From: Trochalopteron elliotii
Lineage: Eukaryota; Chordata; Aves; Passeriformes; Leiothrichidae
Assembly: GCA_024734555.1 (NCBI GenBank)
Contig: JANPWX010000076.1
Span: 6,013,217 to 6,077,216, forward strand
Length of the DNA stretch: 64,000 bases
Reading direction: 5' to 3'
Shown here: one piece after another, positions 40,841 to 53,151 of the stretch
Numbering within the stretch: position 1 is the stretch's first letter
Layout: each line of letters begins with the position of its first letter
Notes under the pieces: generated by a model
Database searches by the model: none
What the model was told of the DNA's origin: nothing
The model's input: the letters and a program-made list of their open reading frames with translations, nothing else
Program-made: the position numbers and the translations under genes

Positions 40841-41238
40841 AAGGCTGAGAGAATTGGCACTGTTCAGCCTGGAGAAGAGAAGGCATCAGGGTGATCTAAT
40901 TGCAGACTTCCAGTACCTCGAAGGAGCCTGCAAGATGGGGAGTCCATTTACAAGGGTGTGAAGTGACTAGACAAGCAGGAAATGGCTTCAAACTGAAAGG
41001 CAGTGGGGTTAGACTGAATATTAAGAAGAAATTCTCTTTTTTTTGAGGGTGGTGAGACACTGGAATAGGTTGCCCAGAGAAGTTGTGAATGCACCATCCC
41101 TTGTAAGTGTTCAAGGCCAGTTTGAATGGGGTTCTGAGCAACCTGGTCCAGTGGAAGGTGTCCCTGCCTGCCCATGGTAAGAGGGTTGGAACTAAATGAT
41201 CTTTAAAGGCTCTTCTAACCCAGACCATTCTATGACTC
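40841..41238 (+). mobile_element. CR1 LINE, truncated 3' fragment
   Basis: This is a CR1 3' end of about 400 bases in plus orientation. Recognisable blocks in order are CACTGTTCAGCCTGGAGAAG near 40859, a 'TCTAATTGCAGACTTCCAGTACC' region near 40895, 'CTGAATATTAAGAAGAAATTC' near 41013, 'TTGCCCAGAGAAGTTGTGAATG' near 41070, and 'TCAAGGCCAGTTTGAATGGG' near 41111. It ends with ATTCTATG at 41227-41234. It lacks coding sequence and is 5'-truncated. Two antisense open frames of 75 and 110 codons across it are not genes. Confidence 0.92.
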
Positions 41239-41668
41239 CATTGTTTTATAGCTTTTTATTACTCCTGTGCAGGAGGAACCTGTGGGATCAGAAACCTGCG
41301 TCCTGGAGGCGGACTGCCCAGCATCTGGCAAGGGATTTTGAACATGCTGTTTACTCTTTCTCAAATGGCTTAGATACATATGTATTTTTTGACAAGCATT
41401 CTTGAGTAAAAGAAATATGTAAATATATATTAAACAATTTTTTTCCTCTTCAAGTCTACTGTTCAAATTATTGCTGAGAAACATGTAAATAGGATCTTTG
41501 GCTCTCAGTTTATGGTCAGGAAACACGCCGAGCAGCCTGGGGATTCCCTGCTTGAAATACACTTCTGCATACTGTTCATTACCAACCCTTACTTTATTAT
41601 GAGTACGAAACCTTATTTACTCATATTTAGAAACTTTATTTTCATGTGTGTATTTTGGTGGTTTTTTT
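41239..41668. other. Noncoding stretch after the CR1 tail
   Basis: No gene or repeat family recognised. Confidence 0.5.
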
Positions 41669-41723
41669 GGGTTTTGTTTATTTGTTTGTTTTGGGGGTTG
41701 TGCGCGGGAAGGGGGGGGGGGGG
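41669..41723 (+). repeat. G-tract cluster with a 13-base G run
   Basis: GGG (41669-41671), GGGGG (41693-41697), GGG (41706-41708) and 13 G (41711-41723) lie within a T/G-rich stretch. The arrangement can in principle form a G-quadruplex on the plus strand. The exact run length may be a sequencing uncertainty. Confidence 0.85.
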
Positions 41724-44700
41724 ATTATTGTTTTTTTCTATTTCAGGGGTCATTAGCTCATCTGCACTGCATTTTAAACTGATTTGGCTGTGAGTGGTTT
41801 TCTTAAGGTTATTTTTCCTGGCTGCTAGAAAACCAAAAGCCTTGGGTGGTCCTGAACACCTGTGTCAAGCTTCATCTACAGAAGTATACTCAGCTGGCCA
41901 GGATGGAGGACATCCATATCATTCAATGTTTGAATGCTGTTAGGGATGTTTCTGCCAAGACCAACTTGATCTCTCACAGACATGTAAAACTAAACCCTGT
42001 ATAATGCTGGCTTTGGCTAAAGATGTGGGGTGGTCAGAGGAGATTTGGGTTGGGTTTTGGGTCCTTTTAGTTGTGTGGTAAGAGTGTGAGACATCAGGGA
42101 TATAGAGTTGAGGTCCAGCTTTTGGCCCAGGCATTTGCAGGTCCATTCATAGGGTACATTTTTGCACTCACTAGGCCTCTCCTAGGTAGGGACCTGATTT
42201 CAGATGTGGCACTTCACTGTTGTCTGAACCTGGCTCATCACACCTAGGCACATGAACACTTCTTGAGACACGCTTGTAGAAGTGGAAACTTCTAGAGGGA
42301 GGAACTTGTAGGAGATGGAAACTTCAGTTACTTAGCTGTTGCTGGTAAATGTGTCACTAGAAGCACCAGGATCATCTGCCTGCTCAGGTTTTAAATATGT
42401 AGCCAGAACGGACATTTTGCTTTCTTTAGTGCCTGAAAGGATTTTTTTTTGTTGTTGACTGTTACACCACGTTGCCCATCTGTGGAACAGCAGCATGTGT
42501 GATGTCTTCAGTTATTTCTGTCTTTTTCCAGGACTGTGCCATCAGTGCCAGTCTGCTCTTTTTTTGCTCTTTTTTTTCTGTCTGTTGCCTAGTATCTTTA
42601 CTGTTTCTTCATTTTTTCAATCTTCTTTGTTGTTCTGTTGCCTTTTAAAATGTTTTCTGTTCTTTACCCCATGTGATTTTCAGCAGTTGGGCTCTTTTTT
42701 CCATATCATTTATAATGTTCTAAGAGGAGACCTGAATTCTTACAGCAAATTACCAGTGAAATAAGCCAAACCATAGACAGTCTTGCTAGAGATTATGATA
42801 AAATTTTAAAATTTTTTTCTTTAAAAAATTTCCATATGTTCATTATCACTGCAGCTATCTTCTTGTACAGTGTTAGGAATATTAACTGTCAACTATTATG
42901 AATGGCTAACTACTGCATTACCTGGCATACCTTAAGATTTTTAGTAATCCCTGGAAATTACTTTTGTGTCTACATTGGCCTATTCCATTGTCCTTCTGTC
43001 AAGATCTTGAATTTTTTGCAGTCCTTCAGATGCCAAATGTTGGCTACGAAGTGATTAGTTTTGCTGAGAAATCCAATGTTGGCCTTGTTAATGAAGATAA
43101 ATTCACTGGATTTCCATCTCTAAAGAGTAGCATTTGAATAAGGATACAGATTCTGGTGAATTTTGCTTAGATATTAATAATTCTGTAGCATTGCTATTTA
43201 GTAAAAACGAAGGTAAACTTATAGAGGGAGACATCAGCCACAATGAAAAAAGGGAGAAAATACTAATTACTGTTCCTTCCCTCAAAAGTGTTTTCCTTTG
43301 AATAAATGCAGTTATGTCAAATTGTGGATAGAGAACACATTGACTGTTTCTTATCATATGTATTTAATTCTTCTTTTTAAAGGGTAAAATTGTTAATTTT
43401 CTGAAACTGCTGGCAAACATGAATGTTTAATGAAAAGAATTTTGGCACAGTTGATTCCCTCAATACACATCCATATGTCAGCAAGTGTGATACGAGATGC
43501 TTGCATACCTCCAGCACCACATTTTAGCCACCATTTTACAAAAGCTGAACCAAACAGCAGGACTAGCCTAGGCTTGTTTCCATTACCAAACTGTGTGAAG
43601 AGAATATCACCACTTTTTATTTATGTAACTTTATTTAAGATTTCCCATCTAAATAGGTTTTAGAAATGCAGAGCATGCATTTAAATATAGCAGGGCTTCA
43701 GAATTTTAGCTTTTTTCGTTCTTTGACAGCAGCTGGGTATCTTCTCTTTATATTCCTGAGCAAATGTGGGGTGAAACTGTTGCATGTAAAGATTTTAGGT
43801 TTTATAAGGTGTTTTTTAAAGCCTTCACCAAGGCTACTTATGCTTCTTTGAACTAAGCCTGAGACTTATCTTCCATACTAGCAGGAGACTTAAATATTCT
43901 CAGGAAGAGGATTAAAAATTTTATATTGTAAAGGTAGTGCCTTAGAGCCATTGTCCTTTAAAAATAAGGAGCAGTGGTGGCTGTGTTTACTTTAAACATG
44001 GAGAAAAATTACTTTCCTGAGTTAGCTTTCAAAGTAACGTTATGAAGTGTAAGGAAATGTAAAAAATGTCAGGATATTAGAAATCTACAGGAAAATAAAA
44101 GTACACTCATAAATATTTCAATAGGAATAGTGGATTAAAAAATGTAAGAAGATAAAAGTCTCTTTTATATGCAGTGGAAATGCAGCAGCACAAGTTTGCC
44201 AAGAAGACTCCAGTACCTTCTATCTGTTTCCTAGTGTGGTTGTATTTTATATTCTTTCATTAGGAGCTGAAAACTGTTCTCTGTCATTAGCAACTTGTAA
44301 AATAAGTAACAGATGCTTTCACTGTGTGTGGTTGAAAGAGCTTGGGTCATTCCACTTAATATCCCTCTAGCCAAAATAGCTGTTTTACCAAGCACTGACT
44401 GATCTGGATGGAATCAAGGTAGGTTCTGTAGTGAAAACATGTGAATGGTGTTTTAAAGATAAAGAAAAAATGTGCATTTCTTTAGATTCAGTGCAGTTTG
44501 AAGAAACTGTTTGGAGAAGTCATGGGATTTGAATTAGCAAATAATGAGGTGAGGTTGGTCACTTGGCAGTGGGGTTTGGAATATATTTTTTTCTTCTTAA
44601 AGAAAACAAGAAAATTCAAAATGAAAATATGAAATCAAATATTCATGATCCATGGATACTGTATAAATAAGTAATTCAATCCAGAAAGAAGGATTTTTAA

Positions 44701-46639
44701 TCCAATAAAGGCTTTCAAAATTTTTCACACAAATTTTCTTTTTGGGATGAAAACCAGTTGGAAAGTTATCTTTTATGTGATTTAATAAAAGCAAACTTTT
44801 TTTTTATTATAACCCATTGAACTTAAAATATATAATATCTGTGGCAAGAATGATATGCCCTTTCTCTAAATTCTGGTTTTATTTCTGATTTCATTTCATC
44901 ATTTGGAAACTAAAATTTAGTCAAGCAAAAAATGTCTTATTATTTAAAACCAGAATATTCACGGAAATATTTATTACTTTTGTTCTTTTTTCTTTTTACC
45001 TGACAATATTGATTAGTTGGACCACAGCACAGTGTTTGCAGTGAATGTAGCAAAAATAAAAAAATAGGATTTAAAAAGGCAGTGGGAGCAGACTTCTTTC
45101 CAGAGCCTTAGCAGTATCGATGGATTAATTGTGACTAGGTCCATGCTAAATAAGCTTGGTTCCTTTTTTTGGAATTGGTAAATGAATGCAGGAAGGCGAA
45201 ATGTCCACTCTTGCAAAAGCAGTCACTGATAGCCCCTGCTGGATTTATGGCAGGTTAGACTTGATTCTGAGAAACCAGGGCAGTCACAATTCCCACTGAA
45301 GTGCTGCCAAGCCCAGGACTGATTATTACAGCAATAAATCAAGGTAGGCTGTTTGCAACTGTTGGAACACATCTCAGTAGGATTGTAGCATCCAGTGTAA
45401 GTAATAACAGGAGAGGTACTGACACAACAGGAAAGAGTATTTGAGGTAAGTTACTGAACCCCTGGGTGGTGACCTGCCCTGTTTTATGTTTTGAATCCGT
45501 ATGCTAAGGTGTTAGTGTTACCTGGGTCATAGAATAAAGAATTCAGAGAGAGCTGCAGCTCTTTTTCTTTTCTTGCAACCATGCTGTATCATTTCAGCCA
45601 CTCTGTTACACTTTGGTTGCACAGAGCAGATAAGCACTTTTCCTTTAAAGTAAAGAATTGTTAATAGGAACACTATCTGCCAGCTTCTTCTTTACCCATC
45701 CTCTTCTTTATGTGATGCCAGCCTGTCACAAGCATGGCTGTCATCCAAGAGCTTCTCTCACGTGGCCTTTGAAGTTTGCTGTAAGAAAGCAGACAAGTGG
45801 AATGGTTAGGTGAGTTACCCTTCCCATAGTCTTCTGACCCTCAGACTGAGGTAGTGAGAAGCAATGCCAGTCAGAACAGCTGGAAGGCAGTTTCCTTCTG
45901 CTCCCTGTAGTGTGGGGTGCTTTGGAAGGCGACTCCTGCTGCCCATGAACAGGCACATCTGGGAGGATGGTCAGACACTGGAAGGAACAGTCTTTTCCAA
46001 CAGGTTGATGGAATTGTTTAAATTCCATTAGGACCCAAACTGAAAATTAGGTCTTGTTCAGGACTGCTATTAGTTAAAATTTAGAAAGAAAGGGTAAAGG
46101 CCTACATGTAAACTTCCCAAAACCTTGTATGTTTTTTGTGGATTGGACTTAATGAGTGAGTCAGTCCAAACCAGGAACAGAGATGAAGAGATGAGCACAT
46201 GACTTGTGCTGGCAGGATTTGTCCCATAGATACTGGGAGGAGACGTGGTTGGGGAAAAGAAATAGCCAGATATGAATGGACTTTCCCCCCCTAAGAATAT
46301 CTGTGTTATCCAGGTAGTGAAGGGCTGAAGGAAAGACCCAGGATGAAAAGATTAATTTGAGATATGCTTAGAATAAAATAAGGAAACAGTTTCCTACATG
46401 TGACATTTCCTCCCTACATATTGAAATGCTGTTTTACGTGTGCACATACTTCAAAACTTCAGGTCCTCTACAGTCAGCGCCTAAAATCCAGTCTAATTAA
46501 ACAATGAAACTCTCTAAACTAAATAAGAAATTTAATGGCAGATGAGATGGAAGTATGTAATCTTTCAAATCTTGCAAATGGTCTCTGTTTCTTATCAGTC
46601 ATTCCTTCTAATGGGAATCTAAATAAAATAAATGGAGAA
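41724..46639. other. Noncoding stretch
   Basis: No supported gene. An imperfect direct repeat, CTTGTAGAAGTGGAAACTTC and a close copy, lies at 42273-42325 with period 32. A T/C-rich stretch lies at 42500-42720. A 95-codon minus-strand frame at 45741-46028 has no family signature. Confidence 0.5.
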
Positions 46640-47400
46640 GATGGGGCAACAATCAAAGTTAAATTTCTCCTAAGTTACAGATTTTATTAGTCAAGTTTCC
46701 AGACTATAAAAATATTGCCATCTTTATAGTAAATATTTCAGTATTAACAGTGCTCAAAATCCAATAAAGTGCAAATAATGAGAATTAACCATGCTATTTT
46801 AAATTATCAGGGCCAGAATTCAAAACAAAACTAATAGCCTAAACAAAATATGAATTTCTTAGGTTTTTTAGCTATTCCTAATGAAACACTTACAAAAGCA
46901 TATTTCATCTTAAGATATATTTTTTAAAATTGCGTTAATTGCGTTAGGTATATTCATGCTAGATTTACTTGGTAAGGCTGTAATATTTTATAGCATGTTT
47001 GTAACCAAAGCATAATGTAAGACATCTTACTTTTAAAAACAACAAGTAAGCTAGGTCTACATCCTTCATGTTTTTTTCAATACACTAGTCAGAAGTCATT
47101 CAAATCAGCAATTTCATGTCTGCTCTGGCCTTTCACATGTAACACCTGTAGCTTCTGAGTCAAAGTCTGAGCCAAAAAAAGGAATTTCCATCTGCAGAGC
47201 CAGTATTTGTTCTTTTAAATTCTTTTTCTCATTTGCAGGAGTTGAACTAATAAGCATTATAATTTGGCTGGTATTTCAGGAATTAATAGCAGCATTAATA
47301 CATTAAATGTGTAAGATTTTCAGCTTGTGTGAGTCATTATCTTGTTAAAGAGATTGCAAGTGAATTGGTTAAATGAATAAATTCTTAAAGAGTCAGTAGC
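46640..47400. promoter_or_regulatory. Possible conserved noncoding element (speculative)
   Basis: A very AT-rich interval has many homeodomain-like ATTA/TAAT cores, for example in 46680-46800 and 47220-47390. It also has an exact tandem ATTGCGTTA pair at 46929-46946, where CpGs persist in otherwise CpG-poor DNA. The texture resembles avian conserved enhancers. This is an impression of composition only; no conservation can be assessed here. Confidence 0.15.
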
Positions 47401-49741
47401 TGTGCATGGTGTGAATTAAAAAATGGTAAATGGTAGGCCTCAAATTTTAACTAATTTTGAGTGGGCAGTGATCATCAGGGCAATGTAAGATAGTCCATTA
47501 GTATTTCCCATTCTTCCCTCTGCACTATTTAGTAAAACAGATACTGCAGGTGGAAAAAAAGTTATAATAAAAATATTTGAATGAAGGTTATATGATTTTA
47601 TGCCTCTGCAAACATTATTTTAATATCTCAAAATTGGGTCATTTGGTAAATCTGGGGAATCTGTAATCTGCTAGCTCCCACTGCAGTTACATACGTCTCT
47701 TTCAGCCAGGGTTATTTCCTTCTCCAAAACATATCTACACTTGTCCTAGGGCAGCAGCAGCAGTACTCAGAAGATACATCATAAATGCTTGTCATCATTT
47801 TTGAAAACAAATTAGAATCAGCAGGAGTAAAAAACTCACAGATTCTGCACTGACTACACTGTCCCAAAATTATCCCTTTTCTACTTCTGAAACTGGGAGA
47901 AAAAAGGGAAGGATCCCTTTCCCCTCCAAACTGGGTTTGTACACTTCCTACACTGAATCCCATTACTTCCTGTTTGTGAGTGGATGAGTCATTTTAGTCA
48001 AAGGCATGTGCCCTTCCAGTGATTAGCTGATTTATGGAATTGATGGTTGCTTTCAAAAATATAATGTTTCCCTGAATGTTTGTTCTGAGTGCTTTATCAA
48101 GTAGTTTGGCAAATATATGTGTGCTGCCATGGCCAACAGGAGAGAAGATTAATAATGGCAAATCCTGAGGCTCATGGAGGTGTGGAAAAAGGCTAGGGCA
48201 TGTATGTGCATGCTCATGTAAGAGATGGGAAGGAAACCCTCCCTGGCAATAGCCAAGTGAGCCACAAAGTCTGTGGCTACCTTAATTTCTTCTTCCACTC
48301 ACTTTTCTCAATAAATCAACTATTGATCCTGAATGTTGTGAAAAACTCATTTTACTTTGCTTTTTATCTAGCAGCTATCTGACTGTTTTTATCTGACAGT
48401 TCCCAGTGTCCACATACTGGGTTCTGGCACAGATGTTCTAGGTTTACTGCCTTACTTTACTTTTTAGTTATTCCTCTGGGTACTGATGGTTAATCCTTGT
48501 TTTTTAAGTAGTGTTCATAGCTACCTTTCTCTTCCTCTCTTAAAGAAAGGAAATACACATCTGAAATGAACTCTGACCACGCAATTTTCTGGAAATCTTG
48601 TCACAGTGTAATCTTATCCATATTTGATAGACAGGCAGGAAAATCAAGGGAACTTCTTTTCTGCATTTACTGCTTACTTTGAAAACTGTAATTAAATATG
48701 CTATCATTATCCATATTTTCCATTTCACTGTATTACAATTTACTATGTATGTCATGTTAAACATCCTAATATAAGTACTTCATTGAGCTGGTCTTATTTT
48801 TTCCAGAAATGTTTTACTAACAACTAAACCTAATGGTAAACATTTTCTCTTTGCATCTGTCCTCTGTTTAGGACAGGTCTACTATTTCAAAGGTTTTCAG
48901 TGAGTAATGAAATGGGAAACAGAAGGCTGTTGCTCACACCAATTTTCAAGGAAAAATTCTTTTATGGTTTCTTCGTAATTCAGTCTTCTTGAGGTTTATG
49001 ATTCATAGTAGTTCTCTGCTTTTGTGATGATTTTGTAACAGAATATCAGCTTTCTATTCAACAGTTAGTGGCAGACAGCTTCAGTTAGGAGACTTTCTTA
49101 GACACCAGGAGTGGAGAGAGGGAGAAATTTTTCATGAGTATGTAAGAAATCTTAAAGCACATTATCAAATTATTCTTGGCTTTCAAAACCATTTCTTTTA
49201 TTTATTTGTGCCCAGCTTTTACTATATTCCTTCAAAGTGGGAAATTCATCTGAATGACACACTGTGCAACCCTGTGAAGGATCCTGTCTGTTTCCAGTGA
49301 TGACAGAAACAGAGATAGAGAGGTTAGCACTGCTGGGCTAAAGTTTGGTTTTGGAAATCCCATACTTTGACTCTCTGCTAACATCTACATACTTAAATCA
49401 GATTATTGTGCATTGAAACAGATGATTTGCAATTAACTCATGCAACTGATTATACATATACCAATGAGAAGACCTTATATTCTGTCATTTGCTTGATTTG
49501 TTGATTAAACATTTTTAGATGTCCTCTTGTTTTAAAATTGATACTTGCCCACCATTTACAGCAGAATTAAACTGTCTAGGTAAGGAAGTAAGTTAGTATG
49601 TGCTAAGTACAAGAAAAAAGTTTTGAGCAAAACACAGCCAAAGACTTAGAAAGGAATGAAGATTATATAAATAGGGCAGAAAAAAAGGAAATACTTTCTG
49701 TTGAAACAGACACTATGATCTGGAATGATGAAAGAAGGCAT
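47401..49741. other. Noncoding stretch
   Basis: No gene or recognised repeat family. Open frames are 60-83 codons without signatures. Confidence 0.5.
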
Positions 49742-50068
49742 TCAGAAACGACATAAAAAACTGTTGGTGTGAGAAGTGTGAGAAGCCATGTATACAAAAT
49801 TAGTTAGTGTTGATCTTTGCAGGAAATCCACATCAAGCCCTAGGAAAAATATGTGACTTCCATTGCCGGTTATTTTTCCCAGTGTTGCTTCAGACTGGAG
49901 CGTTGTAGCAGAGGCTTCAACAAAGAGTGAGTCTTGCAAATAAGGCCCTGAAGATTTTCTTGCAGGAAAACTTTGACTATATGGTTCTCTGATAGACTTT
50001 TTTTTCATTTGGTTAAGTAATGGTTCAGTTGCTCTATAGCTGGGTGATGGTGTGGCTGTTTTCATATT
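49742..50068 (-). other. Candidate terminal exon or chance ORF (107 codons)
   Basis: On the minus strand a pyrimidine-rich CCTCCTATCTTCCAG ends at 50069 and is followed by AATATG, which opens a 107-codon frame running to a stop at 49742. The first two thirds are rich in Ser, Pro, Thr and Lys and contain SPSYRATEPLLNQMKKK. No good donor (GTAAG or GTGAG) lies within it, so it would have to be a last exon. No AATAAA was confirmed downstream. Several frames of about 100 codons are expected by chance in a window this size, and no family is recognised. Confidence 0.17.
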
Positions 50069-50309
50069 CTGGAAGATAGGAGGATTTTGAATTCTGAATC
50101 ACAAACTGTGGTTTCTGGCCACTTGCTTAAAAACACTTCAGTACCAGAGGATGGAAAAGGGACTTACAGGACACTTATTCTTCAAAGGACTTCGGAAAAT
50201 ATCCTTGATACTACAACTGAATAAACCTGTTATCTGCAATTAGTACAAAATAATTAAAAGAAATTACAATAAAAATTAGTATTAGTACACACATGAATTA
50301 TGCAATACT

Positions 50310-51400
50310 GTGGCAGAGTCAAGGTGACTTTGCAAAGGAGAATTAAACTCTATAACCCACTGGCACACGCTGAGGTTTTCCATGATCACTTGAAGGGGAA
50401 GTATTTGATGTGATCTCCTTGGATCATACCAAAGGCTTTTGGACTGGATCCTTCACCAAAGCCTCCTAAACAAAGTTACCCTGGGATAAAAGGGAATTCC
50501 TCACAGAATAAAACTGACTAAAGGATAGTAAACAAAGTTCAGGAATATATTTTCAGTTTATACAGAGTATGTGTATCACTAGTGTAATCTCATATAATGT
50601 ATGGGATCAGGACACTTACAAGTGGTTTGTAAAGGGATGAGTAAAGAAATGTTGAATGTCATGTTATTTAGAAGAACTGTTGTCAAGAACTGCAGACGGA
50701 TCAAATGACACTGTGTGACCTCATATTGAAATGAAATTCAGATGTGGAGTGATGCACAGGGGAAAAAGAAGCAATCCTCCCCTCGGACACTGAGCAATGG
50801 GCTATTAGCTAACAAATACCACAAGGAGTGAGATACAGGGGTTACAACAGACTGTTCTGTGATAAGGTGAGCCAAAAGTTCAGCATTGATCAAAACCAGA
50901 AAATGCAATGCTTGGAATTTTTAGCAAGAAGAAGAGAACAAAGCATAAAACTTTATGCAGCTGGACACATGTTTCAGTTCTGTGAATGCTGTGTAGAGTT
51001 CTGGTTTCCTGTGTCTCCAAAAGGGTGTTCTGAAACTGGAGAGGAATCAGATTGTCAAGAAGTATAATAAGAGCTTTGTGGACAACCTTTATACTAAGGA
51101 TTGTTAACATGTACTAGATAGAGCACTTTAAGCTGAACAAGGCATGAACTTGGGGTGTGGCATAGCAAAGATGGGTGAGACACTCAGGACCTTCCACTAA
51201 AAGTAGTAGAGGAAATGGAATAAAACCAGAGACTACCTGGCCACCCAGAGCAGAGGTGGTGGTTCTTCACTCAGAGAGAGTTGAACCAGGGAACTTTGTT
51301 GTGTTTACATAGTTTAGATGGATTAGAAAAGTAACTGGAGCAATCAATGGAATTAAAAATATTGTCTGTCATCTGAAAAGATGCTGTGTCTGGCTAAGAC
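50310..51400 (+). mobile_element. Ancient, heavily decayed CR1 LINE with RT remnant
   Basis: This 1.1-kb stretch follows the layout of an old CR1 family like those shared by birds, turtles and crocodilians. At 50405-50467 the translation FDVISLDHTKGFWTG aligns with CR1 reverse-transcriptase motif A (family pattern FDVVxLDFSKAFDT): the first aspartate region is kept and the second D is replaced. Downstream blocks match in order: a 'GGATAGTAAACAAAGTTCAGG' type segment near 50523, 'TGAAATTCAGATGTGGAGTGATGCA' near 50732, 'TTCTGTGAATGCTGTGTAGAGTTCTGG' near 50977, and 'GGTTCTTCACTCAGAGAGAG' near 51258. Stops and frameshifts break every frame, so the element is dead. It is much more diverged than the other three CR1 copies. 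Both borders are approximate. Confidence 0.82.
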
Positions 51401-52570
51401 CAGGACAGCACTCTCAGGAAATAACATTTTGCATTTTATTATTATACAATTGCCTAGGCTCCTTCCACTGAGCAGTGACAGATGCTGTGCTTGAACCTTT
51501 GGTATTGTCATCATCATGTTCTTTCATCTCTTTGGTACTATTTGATGTCTGCTATACATCTGTATTTAGCCTTTGAACTCAGAAGGCTTAATGAATTTGG
51601 CTGGTGTGCATCAACTGGAAGAACAAATACGGTCCTTTTCAGAGTCTACAACAATAATGTAAATACACAAAATACTGTAAAGTGAGTTAGAAACCCAAAT
51701 AAGGTACAGACCTTTTCTTCTTTTGGTATCCAAGACACCGTGATCTATTATCCACATTTTATTGGCAATGATTTGTTCATATATGGTGTATATTCTATTA
51801 AAAAAATTGCATACGTTTTATCCCATTACATCACCACATACTAAAATCTAAATTTTATAACATATACATCCAGGAACAAGACTTTTGATTCACCAGCATG
51901 TACATATAAGGAGAATGGGTGACATAGTATGGGGAAATATGTTTATATTAAATAGATGTAGATATTTTAATTACAAAAAACTAAATTATTCTGTAGTTTT
52001 GTGTAGTGTAGATTTTTAAGCAGTACTGTTAAGAGAATTAAGTAAATTTGATATGTTCATTTTAGAAAATTGATATATAAACATGAAAAATTATCATGAT
52101 GACATTGAAAATCTGTTGCTTGCAGATTGCAATTAAATGTCAAGGGAAGAATTTATTAACCCACTGATATTTTCATCTTCTGAAATGATAAAGTAAAAAT
52201 AAAATTATGTAATTAAACTGCTGATAGACATAATAAGGCTTAGGAGATTATATAAGTATAATTCAGTTTTTTCTCTCAGACTGGATTGTCTGATATGATT
52301 AGCCTTTTCAGTGTCACAGAAAGCAGAGGATTATCATATACCAAATTTAGGCTCTGGTCATTGTTAATGGATTAGAACCAGTGCAAGTGAATGCATCTGT
52401 CTGAGCTTTTAAAAGGTTACTAGCTAATAAGTCAAGAGAAACCCCATGTAGATAATACCTGAAAACAGGAATCATACAAAATTAAGGTCCTATTAAAAAT
52501 CCGTGCATGGAAGGAGTGACTAAATTCACCTTGAAGTTGTATGGACAAGCTTAATCCGTACATACTGATT
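51401..52570. other. AT-rich noncoding stretch
   Basis: No gene is seen. 51780-52260 is strongly AT-rich with long TTAAT/ATAAA strings. Confidence 0.5.
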
Positions 52571-52606
52571 GCTGTCAGTATTGTCAATGCTGTCAGCATT
52601 GGCCAT
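52571..52606 (+). repeat. 18-bp imperfect tandem repeat
   Basis: Two adjacent units, each starting GCTGTCAG at 52571 and 52589, differ at a few positions. Confidence 0.75.
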
Positions 52607-53112
52607 GGGATGATCTGAGATTTGTGTACAAGGGAGTGTGTGATATTTTCAGCCAGCTGAGATTTGGAAAAGAACAGATGAGTACTATGTTAGTACAATC
52701 CTGTCGTCCTTGCTGTAAAGAGGTACTTCTGCTGCTGCAGAAGTAAACTGCAGGAGCACTGTACATTGAAAACTTGCATGTCTCTGTTATGTTAAACAGC
52801 AGACTCATCCAGAAGATACATAGTCTCTGCGACTTTGTCTGTGCTGCCTGAGCAAGGCTTTAACTCCTCATGCACCCGTGGTGAGCACCCACAGGCATCC
52901 GGCCTGGGAAGTTGCTCCCCAGGCATATAATGAAATAATAAAAGATGAATGAATTTAGGAGGTTTTGGATTTGGGGTTGTGAGAGTTTTTTGGTCCTACT
53001 AATACAGCACATTCTATATATTTAGCCATTCTCATGCAAAGTATTTCTCCACTTCTGTTTTAAAATATTCTTTAACAGACAGCTTATGAACATTGCTGTA
53101 TTAAGACCATAA
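52607..53112. other. Noncoding stretch
   Basis: No gene or repeat family recognised. A short GC-richer patch lies at 52840-52925. Confidence 0.5.
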
Positions 53113-53151
53113 GGTAACATATGGTTACTTAAGGTAACCATAAGTGTTACC
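53113..53151. repeat. Nested inverted repeat (39 bp)
   Basis: The left arm GGTAACA + TATGGTTAC (53113-53128) pairs with GTAACCATA (53134-53142) and, after a 2-base bulge, TGTTACC (53145-53151). All 16 paired positions are perfect complements around a 5-base loop. It has no flanking transposon landmarks that I can see. Confidence 0.9.

Noticed and set aside
40896..41228. Frames of 110 and 75 codons on minus
   Set aside because: Antisense to the CR1 tail at 40841-41238.
46148..46172. TTGGACT..AGTCCAA inverted repeat
   Set aside because: Seven-base arms at this spacing are expected by chance many times in 64 kb.
51726..51736. TATCCAAGACAC resembling the LTR terminus CCAAGACA
   Set aside because: The neighbouring sequence shows none of the LTR's internal blocks.
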